This document shows, piece by piece, positions 1-5,099 of a stretch of 5,426 nucleotides of DNA. Below the pieces are notes generated by a model. That model searched no databases. It was given only the letters and a program-made list of their open reading frames with translations, and had not been told where the DNA came from. Source of the stretch: Candidatus Bathyarchaeota archaeon (GTDB lineage Archaea; Thermoproteota; Bathyarchaeia; Bathyarchaeales; Bathyarchaeaceae); contig QMYO01000147.1 of the NCBI GenBank assembly GCA_003662715.1, positions 1 through 5,426 of the forward strand, given 5' to 3'. Every line of letters starts with the position of its first letter. The first letter of the stretch is position 1. Both the position numbers and the translations under genes were made by a program.

Positions 1-137
1 AAGTAGCGTTGTATGGCTTCTCCGTTTGCAGAATAGCGTAGCCCGTCTTTATATAGCCTTTCTGAACCGCATTTTGAACATTTAACCTCGTTAGAGGCTT
101 GTATCGTAAAAGCGGGCTTGATGGGAGCCGTTTCCAA
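1..137 (-). CDS. Tyrosine recombinase/integrase N-terminus with zinc ribbon (partial, runs off left edge)
   Basis: The first 45 codons of a gene that continues past position 1. The visible protein contains CSKCGSERLYKDG at residues 20-32 and then RYSANGEAIQRY at 34-45. This matches the N-terminal zinc ribbon common in archaeal tyrosine-type integrases (C-x2-CGS-x-RLYKDG-x-RY...G...QRW, normally followed by LCR-x-CGYRFS). The second Cys pair and the catalytic R-H-R-Y domain would lie outside the window. No ATG or GTG is available in this frame. TTG at 135-137 is the likely start, four bases after the stop of the upstream RHH gene, and an in-frame TAG lies a few codons further upstream. Coupling to the helicase operon suggests it mediates site-specific integration or excision of the element. 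The family assignment rests only on the zinc ribbon, so another DNA-binding protein with the same ribbon is possible. Confidence 0.68.
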   Translation of the reverse strand, partial: METAPIKPAFTIQASNEVKCSKCGSERLYKDGLRYSANGEAIQRY

Positions 138-141
138 TGTT

Positions 142-426
142 TCATTCAGCCTTTTCTAAAAGTTCTTCCAGTTCCTGCTCTATTTTACGGAGTTTTCCGA
201 GCTTCCTGTTTGAGCGTGGGAGTTCGCTGAAAATGTCTGGTTCTATTTCCCTTGCGAGGTTTTTCACAAGATAAATTATTGTTGAATTGTTTAGGCAGGC
301 AGCCATGAAACATTCTATAATTCGGTTTACGCGTTTTTCGCCTTTTTGTTGGCACAAGAGCCTAAAGGCCTTGTAAATTCTTGGGTTTAAGTATAGCTTG
401 AAGCGTTTGCGTGTTATGGGTCCCAT
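142..426 (-). CDS. Ribbon-helix-helix DNA-binding protein
   Basis: A 94-aa basic protein. Residues 7-13 (KRFKLYL) form a plausible beta strand, followed by helix A (about 14-28, PRIYKAFRLLCQQKG) and helix B (about 31-46, KRVNRIIECFMAACLN). This is the strand-helix-helix order of MetJ/Arc/CopG-type dimeric DNA-binding proteins. The C-terminal third (73-93) is rich in Lys, Glu and Leu and could form a short coiled coil for dimerisation. The ATG at 424-426 lies 12 bp after the helicase stop and has AGGGGGT five bases upstream as a ribosome-binding site. In plasmids and integrated archaeal elements such proteins are commonly copy-number or operon repressors. A role in regulating the helicase and integrase genes, or in partitioning, is inferred from position only. 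Confidence 0.62.
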   Translation of the reverse strand: MGPITRKRFKLYLNPRIYKAFRLLCQQKGEKRVNRIIECFMAACLNNSTIIYLVKNLAREIEPDIFSELPRSNRKLGKLRKIEQELEELLEKAE

Positions 427-438
427 TTTAGACCCCCT

Positions 439-1983
439 CTATGGGCTTGAAACATAGTTGCTTGTTGAATCTTTTTTCATTTGTTCAGTTATGCGTCTGT
501 AACAATCTGCGTGAGTTGGCTTGTTTTCTGTGTATTCATCAGCTCGCCAATCATCGGTAAAGATGGGTTTCCCACAAAAATAACAGTGCTTAAAATATGG
601 GTCTTGGTTTTCTTCAGTTTCGTCGGCTTGGATTATGCCTTTTTGTTTGGCTTTTTCCTGTGCTTTCTGTAAGTCTATCTGGTATGTAACGCCTTGACTG
701 GTTTCGTAGGTTCGCAGTGTAATGCGAAGGTTCTGGAGAGCGCTTTTTACTATGTGCCAGCTTTGAACCCAGGGAACAATGTTTTGCACTTTTTCTGTTA
801 GGGTTTTCAGAAGTATTGTTGTTGTGGGCTGTGAATACTCGGTTAAGACTGCTAATAGAGCGGCTTCTACTTCGCTGAGTTTATCGCTTGCTTTTTGGCT
901 TGTGGCGTATTCTTCAGCAAGACCTAATAGCTCGTTATAGCCTTCTGGGTTGAATACTTTGCACACTGCGAGAATGGGAGCCCAGTAGTTGAAAGCTCTG
1001 CCTGTGAGCTTGTCTGTTTGCTGTATGGATTTGTAGGCTTGGACGATTTCCCGCCAGTATTTGACTGTAGCTCTTACAAGTAAGTTTATGATTTCTTTGA
1101 ATTGGGGATCGAAGGGAAGTTGAGCTCGTTTCTGCGAATATTCCTTTGGAGCTCGCTCAGTGAGTATTCTTAAGCATTTTACAGTGAAAGGCAGTTCGTA
1201 TCTTGTGGCTATAGCCTTCGGACTGTAAACTTCAAACTCTTGAGGTTTCAAAGTGTCTTTGTTTATTCTTCTGACTACTCCGCCTTTTTCTGTGCCTACT
1301 TCAATGAGGTCTACAACATCTTTTGTGTCATCGTTATTTAGGTTGAATTTTGTTATGTCGATTATGTATGTGCCTTTTGTTCCTTCTACTGTGCGGAAAA
1401 TGTCTGCTCCTCGAATTGCGGTTTCTCTGCCTGTAGGGTTCCAGCATGTTTTGCTTAAAATGTCAAGAAGTGTTGATTTTCCAGTTTCTCTTTGTCCTTG
1501 AACGTTTAGGGCTGGATAGAAACTGAAGATTGGGTGGAAGTATGTGCCTATTATCCAGCATGTTACAAGAGTATAATAGCGGGGGTCGCTGTGATACCAG
1601 TAGTTTTTCAGTATTTCCAGCGTTTTTTGGAAGGCCTCTTCTTTCGACGGAAAAATGTTTTCAGCCTTTTCTGCCAGCTCTTTGGATAAAAGAAGGATTG
1701 CATAACTCCATTCTCTTCGAATGTCAAGCCATCTTACTTTTTTCAGCCGTGCTTTCTTAGGAAAGCGTTCTGGAATTTCTGTTGCCTCAAAATCGGTCAG
1801 AAAAACCGAATCCGCTAAAATTATCAGGTTTATTTTTGCCGTTTCAGGAACTGAGTCAATGAGTGTGCCGATGCTAAAGCCTGTTTCTTCATGATAATCG
1901 ATAAGCGGATGCAGAAGCACGGTTCTGGATTGTTCAAGCTGTAGATTGATCACAGCTAATGGGTGGAATGGAACCTCACTCAA
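439..1983 (-). CDS. D5/DUF3631-like replicative helicase ATPase with C-terminal zinc finger
   Basis: About 514 aa from the chosen start; residue numbers here count from the longer form starting at 2001 (520 aa). Domains: an unassigned N-terminal region (1-125), then an ATPase core with Walker A GQRETGKST at 169-177, a Walker B-like strand TYIIDIT at 211-217, and a sensor-like stretch VYSPKAIATRYELPF (258-272) followed by RILTER. Next comes FNYWAPILAVCKVF (337-350), which corresponds to the conserved ENWRPLLAIA-type segment of DUF3631/D5-like phage and plasmid helicases. A winged-helix-like region follows (about 376-442), and then a zinc finger C473-x2-C476...H497-x2-C500. It probably unwinds DNA at the element's origin as a ring ATPase. 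TTG at 1981-1983 is preferred because GGAGGT lies eight bases upstream; that TTG overlaps the upstream stop (TTGAGTGA). The catalytic Glu normally following Walker B Asp is Ile216, and the DR arginine-finger pair is not obvious. Confidence 0.75.
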   Translation of the reverse strand: MSEVPFHPLAVINLQLEQSRTVLLHPLIDYHEETGFSIGTLIDSVPETAKINLIILADSVFLTDFEATEIPERFPKKARLKKVRWLDIRREWSYAILLLSKELAEKAENIFPSKEEAFQKTLEILKNYWYHSDPRYYTLVTCWIIGTYFHPIFSFYPALNVQGQRETGKSTLLDILSKTCWNPTGRETAIRGADIFRTVEGTKGTYIIDITKFNLNNDDTKDVVDLIEVGTEKGGVVRRINKDTLKPQEFEVYSPKAIATRYELPFTVKCLRILTERAPKEYSQKRAQLPFDPQFKEIINLLVRATVKYWREIVQAYKSIQQTDKLTGRAFNYWAPILAVCKVFNPEGYNELLGLAEEYATSQKASDKLSEVEAALLAVLTEYSQPTTTILLKTLTEKVQNIVPWVQSWHIVKSALQNLRITLRTYETSQGVTYQIDLQKAQEKAKQKGIIQADETEENQDPYFKHCYFCGKPIFTDDWRADEYTENKPTHADCYRRITEQMKKDSTSNYVSSP

Positions 1984-2158
1984 TTCGGGCAACCTCCACA
2001 AACACTTTCTGCAAAACGTTCCGTCTTTTCAGGTTTAGACGTTTTTCCAAATTCCAAAAGTCTGAGCATGCATAGTCTTCTGGAAAGACCATGCCTGTGT
2101 GGTGAAAAGTGCAAAAAGGCGTGCCGAAGGCGACGCAGTTTTTACAACGGTTAGTCAT
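1976..2158 (-). CDS. Small Cys-rich putative metal-binding protein
   Basis: 60 aa, with C5-x2-C8, C16 and C31 arranged as CKNC...FC...PEDYACSDFW. Small archaeal and bacterial proteins or domains with the pattern C-x2-C...C...P-x-D-x-AC-x-DF are common and are presumed to bind zinc or an Fe-S cluster; no enzymatic function is known to me. The C-terminal half is basic and helical. Its ATG overlaps the stop of the preceding gene as ATGA (2155-2158), with GGTGG about eight bases upstream. Its own stop overlaps the helicase start. Such tight packing implies translational coupling, so the product probably works with the helicase, for example as a loader, adaptor or DNA-binding accessory. That role is inferred from context. 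Confidence 0.7.
   Translation of the reverse strand: MTNRCKNCVAFGTPFCTFHHTGMVFPEDYACSDFWNLEKRLNLKRRNVLQKVFVEVARIE
1992..1997 (-). promoter_or_regulatory. Ribosome-binding site of the helicase gene
   Basis: GGAGGT on the minus strand, inside the end of the 60-aa gene and eight bases upstream of TTG at 1981-1983. It argues for that TTG rather than the TTG at 1999-2001, which lies upstream of the site. Confidence 0.65.
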
Positions 2159-2487
2159 AAGTCATCCCACCAATGTTTCTTGACACGCGACTTCAGTTTA
2201 GGACTGATATAGAACCGCTTGTAGACACATTTTTCATCTTTGTTTGGAACCCATAGAAAAGGATGCGTTTTTAAGGCGTCTCTAAAACCACAACTCTGAC
2301 ATTTAAGGTTAAAAATTATACGTCCCGAATTGTCTATTAATATGGCTGTAATTTTGCAATGACCATAGTATGGTTCTTTTCTCTGGTCGAAACACGGCTT
2401 ATGATAAAATGTGAAATAGTCCGTTCCAATAAACAGTGGTCTAAATGCATATGACAATAAGCCGTGATGCAGCAACTTATTCCCCAT
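2155..2487 (-). CDS. Hypothetical Cys-containing protein, first gene of the helicase operon
   Basis: 110 aa, not recognised. It has C32, H43-C44 and a knuckle C63-QS-C66-G, which could make one zinc site within a beta-rich fold (KITAILIDNSGRIIFNLKC, 45-63). The rest is aromatic and basic, with an unusual KKHWWDDL C-terminus. The start is the ATG at 2485-2487, because GGAGGTG (2495-2501) lies seven bases upstream. A TTG two codons further upstream would sit almost on that site and is unlikely. It overlaps the 60-aa gene by four bases (ATGA), making it the promoter-proximal member of the helicase operon. It could be an accessory replication factor or single-zinc DNA-binding protein, but this is not shown by any motif. 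Confidence 0.68.
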   Translation of the reverse strand: MGNKLLHHGLLSYAFRPLFIGTDYFTFYHKPCFDQRKEPYYGHCKITAILIDNSGRIIFNLKCQSCGFRDALKTHPFLWVPNKDEKCVYKRFYISPKLKSRVKKHWWDDL

Positions 2488-2489
2488 TT

Positions 2490-2507
2490 TCAAACACCTC
2501 CAAACAT
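2490..2507 (-). other. Possible five-codon leader ORF (MFGGV) embedding the next gene's ribosome-binding site
   Basis: On the minus strand ATG TTT GGA GGT GTT TGA ends two bases before the ATG of the 110-aa gene. A purine-rich GGAAGG sits five bases upstream of this mini-ORF. Its GGA GGT codons are the ribosome-binding site of the downstream gene, so translation of the mini-ORF would occlude or re-initiate on it. It may be chance. Confidence 0.25.
2495..2501 (-). promoter_or_regulatory. Ribosome-binding site of the 110-aa gene
   Basis: GGAGGTG on the minus strand, seven bases upstream of the ATG at 2485-2487. It is a near-perfect archaeal Shine-Dalgarno sequence and decides the start of that gene. 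Confidence 0.75.
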
Positions 2508-2560
2508 TTCTTCCTTCCTCATTACTACACTACTCCAACATAGCCAAGGGGGGAATGTAC

Positions 2561-2630
2561 AAAAAAATAAACCCTCTGCGAATTGTTTTAAGGAAAAGAG
2601 AACTTTTTTAAACCGCTAAAATTTTTTAAA
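2561..2630 (-). promoter_or_regulatory. A/T-rich intergenic segment: candidate promoter of the helicase operon and/or terminator of the 310-aa gene
   Basis: The 145-bp gap between the 310-aa gene and the operon contains TATA-like runs on the minus strand: TTTAAAAA at 2605-2612 and 2623-2630, and TTTATTTTTTT at 2561-2571. The T7 run (2561-2567) could also terminate transcription of the 310-aa gene. Transcription starting about 25 bp after these boxes would give a leader of roughly 50 to 100 nt. The individual assignments cannot be separated by eye. Confidence 0.3.
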
Positions 2631-2632
2631 GC

Positions 2633-3565
2633 TTATTTCTTAGATTTTTCAAAAACAATCCTACCATGCTTTATCTTAACCCATTCAGGCAGTTTATCGC
2701 CTTTAACCGGTGAGGGTATAACCCCAACTACTTTACCGTTTTTCATTTTTATTTTAATCCCTATAACAGGTGGCCACTTAGTTAAATTCTTAAATTGTTT
2801 AGTCTTCTTTAGAATAGCCTTCAAATAAGACTCCCAACTTTTAATGGTTTCATATTTTACCCTGCACAATTTAGAAGCTTCCTTATAGGTAAAACCGTTT
2901 TTGACGAGAGAACATGCATAGACAGCTTTTATCTCGCTCTTTTTGAGCTTTAAACATGCTTTTGCCATGACTTCTAAAAACGTAGCGGTATCAAAAAAGG
3001 CACGAGTAATCGAGTAACCCTTATCTTTTGTTTGTTTACGGGCCAAGTTACTTAACTTGACAAGAATCGCCATCATTGGACTGAAAGTTTTGTAAAATTT
3101 TTTAGCCCAATAAGTTAACCTTATCAGAGTCTTACCAGGCATTCTACCAGACCCAACTTTATTCGTCAAACCCTCAAACGGAATATCTCTTTTATCTTCA
3201 TTGTCTTCCCACTCTTCCACGTCGCCTATTTTTGGCAAATCATCCCATTCTCGCGGATAATAGATTTCCATTTCCTCAGGGAAAGATCTTTTAGAAGGAG
3301 GCCGTCCTCTTGTCCGAACAAATGCAGCATTTAGGTAGCGGACATTTTCTAAAATGAAGTCAATTTTACCGAACGTTGTCAAATATTCTCGAACAATTTT
3401 GCCGTTAACAAGTTTTCGTGGTTGAGATAAATATGCAACTACGTCTAAGACGGTTTCGATAATGGGTTCACCGCAAATCTTACAGAAATTAAGTCGCGTA
3501 TCTATTAATTTATTTGTTTTTCCATGGCTGATCTTAGGTCCTAAATGTCTGCAAAGCTTTGACAT
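2633..3565 (-). CDS. Putative transcription regulator with zinc site, AT-hook-like motif and TFB cyclin-like/HTH domain
   Basis: 310 aa, no firm family. Residues C5, H7 and CKICGEPI (28-35) could form a zinc ribbon; the CxxCGxxI-x-E-x-x-x-D ending resembles the second half of the archaeal TFB ribbon. TRGRPPSKR (85-93) resembles an AT-hook. An acidic linker (about 98-128) follows. Residues about 145-252 are helical, with RLTYWAKKF...AVYACSLVKNGFTYKEASKLCRVKYETIKSWESYLK, whose spacing recalls a TFB/TFIIB cyclin repeat ending in its helix-turn-helix (RLRKWQRR...ALYAACR..G..RTLDEIA...V....I...Y). A beta-rich, lysine-rich tail covers 264-310. The ATG at 3563-3565 has AAAGGT seven bases upstream. 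It is divergent from the exonuclease gene and upstream of the helicase operon. It is more A/T-rich than the helicase gene. It may regulate the element or recruit host RNA polymerase; an ordinary HTH protein is the alternative. Confidence 0.6.
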   Translation of the reverse strand: MSKLCRHLGPKISHGKTNKLIDTRLNFCKICGEPIIETVLDVVAYLSQPRKLVNGKIVREYLTTFGKIDFILENVRYLNAAFVRTRGRPPSKRSFPEEMEIYYPREWDDLPKIGDVEEWEDNEDKRDIPFEGLTNKVGSGRMPGKTLIRLTYWAKKFYKTFSPMMAILVKLSNLARKQTKDKGYSITRAFFDTATFLEVMAKACLKLKKSEIKAVYACSLVKNGFTYKEASKLCRVKYETIKSWESYLKAILKKTKQFKNLTKWPPVIGIKIKMKNGKVVGVIPSPVKGDKLPEWVKIKHGRIVFEKSKK

Positions 3566-3595
3566 TTGGAATACCTTTAAAATGAACAGTAAATA

Positions 3596-3609
3596 CTTTA
3601 ATTTTTAAT
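3596..3609 (-). promoter_or_regulatory. Candidate TATA element of the 310-aa gene
   Basis: Minus-strand ATTAAAAATTAAAG, centred about 37 bp upstream of the ATG. Initiation about 25 bp downstream would give a leader of around a dozen nucleotides containing AAAGGT (3573-3578). The whole region is A/T-rich, so specificity is low. Confidence 0.3.
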
Positions 3610-3688
3610 AATTTTCAATGTCTTGTAATTTTTCCTAAATCTTTAGTCCTTAGAAACTCCGAAGTTTTTATCCTGTGGACTATTTGTC

Positions 3689-3700
3689 AAAATTTAAATT
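3689..3700 (+). promoter_or_regulatory. TATA box/BRE of the exonuclease gene
   Basis: CAAAATTTAAAT-type sequence: A-rich BRE-like bases followed by AATTTAAATT (3691-3700). The centre lies about 30 bp before the ATG at 3726, so initiation would fall at about 3720. That predicts a nearly leaderless mRNA, which fits the absence of any GGAGG-like site before this start. Confidence 0.5.
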
Positions 3701-3725
3701 CTGTAGTCTTATTGAATAGTAGAGT

Positions 3726-4235
3726 ATGTTAACAGCGTTTGATATTGAGACGACCGGATTGGATCCCTATAAGAGTAAAGTTGTTCTTATCGGTATAAAG
3801 GTAGGGCGGAAAATCAGGCAGTGGAAGTTGTGGGAGGTTGGGGATGAAGCTAAGATGATCTTGGATGCTTTAGAGGCAATTGAGAAGGTTAATGACACCA
3901 TTATTGGTTATAATAATTTGAAGTTTGATGTTCCGTTTTTGCTTGAGCGGTTGAAGGTGCTTGGGAAGTATGAACATGGCTTCTTCAGTATTTATAGAAA
4001 GAAATGGTTTGATCTTTATCAGTATCTTGGGAATGATTTTAGAAGTCTTGATCATTGGCTTAGCCGAGCTCATATTAAGAAAAAATATCCGGAATTAGAT
4101 GGCAGGGATATGCCTATCTACTTTAAAAACAAGGACTATGAGAAAATTGTAAACCACAATGTTGATGATCTTATTACTTCGAAACGATTATTTAAGTATC
4201 TAAAAAAGGTAAACCCTGAACTGTTGCCCTTCTGA
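3726..4235 (+). CDS. Stand-alone DEDD 3'-5' exonuclease (PolB-exonuclease / YprB-like, RNase H fold)
   Basis: 169 aa, the size of a single RNase H-fold exonuclease domain. Exo I is FDIETTGLDP with D6 and E8; Exo II is GYNNLKFDVPFL (61-72) with Y62-N63-x3-F67-D68, exactly the PolB-type pattern; Exo III is HNVDDLITSKRL (144-155) with H144-x3-D148 where PolB enzymes have Tyr. These four acidic residues coordinate the two catalytic metals. It should remove nucleotides from 3' ends of DNA or RNA; no polymerase domain is attached. The segment WFDLYQYLGNDFRSLDHWL (94-112) matches the IDL...SLD part of the family. It is transcribed alone, divergent from the 310-aa regulator, and converges with the transglutaminase gene with only 14 bp between stops. 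A role in DNA repair is plausible, but a link to the mobile element is not shown. Confidence 0.83.
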   Translation: MLTAFDIETTGLDPYKSKVVLIGIKVGRKIRQWKLWEVGDEAKMILDALEAIEKVNDTIIGYNNLKFDVPFLLERLKVLGKYEHGFFSIYRKKWFDLYQYLGNDFRSLDHWLSRAHIKKKYPELDGRDMPIYFKNKDYEKIVNHNVDDLITSKRLFKYLKKVNPELLPF

Positions 4236-4249
4236 CTTTTCTGTAACGC

Positions 4250-5077
4250 CTAAGGAAGGTATCCGTGTTCTTGACTCGCGTCAATTAAAGTTCCATTTTT
4301 ATATTGGACTATTACGCCTGTTGCGTTTTGAAACTCTGGCCTCATGTTTTTTAGGTTGTAGACTTCTACGAAGTTGCCTATATACCATGGGTCAATTATT
4401 AGCCATGTTCCGTTGTGTCTTACTTCTGCCCATTGGTGATCTATACCCTTGAAAAAGGCCTGTCTTGTTTCATATCCTGCACCGTGCAGTAGTTCTTCTA
4501 TTAGTATAGCGGCTTGTCCACATGTCCCCCAGCCTTGGTAAACTATAATATCGGCTCTATCGATTCCCATACATTGCATTATATAGGCACCTACAGATGT
4601 AGAATAAAGGCAATTGTCGATTCTGAAAAGGGCTTCAGGTTTTTTGTATGCTTTTTGAACGGTATTATCGAGAAAAGAAGACATGCTGGTAACGTAGTCG
4701 TGAAAATCTAAGTTTTTGTTTTCTGCGATAAAAGTGTCGATTTTTTGGCCAGCATATGAGACTTGTCGCATGAAAAATAAGGATAATAAAAACATTGTTA
4801 ATAAGGGAATAACAAAACTGATAACTAAGAGCCGTCTTGTTACGTTTTTCTTGAACTTAAATGATGTTCTGCGAATAATATCGTATGGGCATATTAGTAT
4901 ACATAGTATAATGGAACTGGTTATAATCAAACCAGGATAGGGCCCGACAAATCTACCAGTTTCTACATAAATAAACGCCCATGATATTGTAGTGGGGATG
5001 ATGAATACTAATATTATAAGAAAGAAAAGTAGTATTTTAGGTGAGGCTTGCTTTAGAGTTTTTATTTTTGATTTCAT
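4250..5077 (-). CDS. Membrane-anchored transglutaminase-like (papain-fold) protein
   Basis: 275 aa. There are three hydrophobic segments at about 14-38, 48-63 and 83-103. Positive residues cluster before the first and between the second and third (RRTSFKFKKNVTRR), which predicts N-in topology with the C-terminal domain outside the cell. That domain carries the Cys-His-Asp triad of the transglutaminase-like superfamily: C186 in GWGTCGQAA, H214 in GIDHQWAEV and D229 in WLIIDPW. N-x-T sequons at N222, N251 and N261 fit surface glycosylation. Members act as proteases, peptide hydrolases or cross-linking enzymes; the substrate here is unknown. The ATG at 5075-5077 lies 22 bp after the metallopeptidase stop with no clear ribosome-binding site, so it is probably cotranscribed with that gene. 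The full-length family signature around the active site is intact. Confidence 0.82.
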   Translation of the reverse strand: MKSKIKTLKQASPKILLFFLIILVFIIPTTISWAFIYVETGRFVGPYPGLIITSSIILCILICPYDIIRRTSFKFKKNVTRRLLVISFVIPLLTMFLLSLFFMRQVSYAGQKIDTFIAENKNLDFHDYVTSMSSFLDNTVQKAYKKPEALFRIDNCLYSTSVGAYIMQCMGIDRADIIVYQGWGTCGQAAILIEELLHGAGYETRQAFFKGIDHQWAEVRHNGTWLIIDPWYIGNFVEVYNLKNMRPEFQNATGVIVQYKNGTLIDASQEHGYLP

Positions 5078-5099
5078 TTTTCTGGAGGTAATGCGTAGT

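Noticed and set aside
1..145. Minus-strand frame beginning with ATG at 143-145 (MKHWKRL...), which overlaps the RHH stop as ATGA and is open to the left edge
   Set aside because: Despite the attractive overlap, its product shows no domain pattern, while the neighbouring frame encodes a clear CxxCG zinc ribbon of the integrase type. Both cannot be the main gene.
481..2154. Several plus-strand open frames of 60-80 codons opposite the helicase and 60-aa genes
   Set aside because: They are rich in Ser, Phe, Leu and Val as expected from the antisense of a lysine- and glutamate-rich gene, have no ribosome-binding sites and show no motifs.
2604..2630. Direct repeat TTTTTTAAA at 2604-2612 and 2622-2630
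   Set aside because: Low-complexity A/T sequence; expected by chance in this intergenic segment and too short for an attachment site or iteron set.
3679..3720. Inverted repeat ACTATT (3679-3684) / AATAGT (3715-3720) flanking the TATA box of the exonuclease gene
   Set aside because: Only six bases per arm in an A/T-rich region, so chance is likely; there is no second copy elsewhere to suggest an operator.
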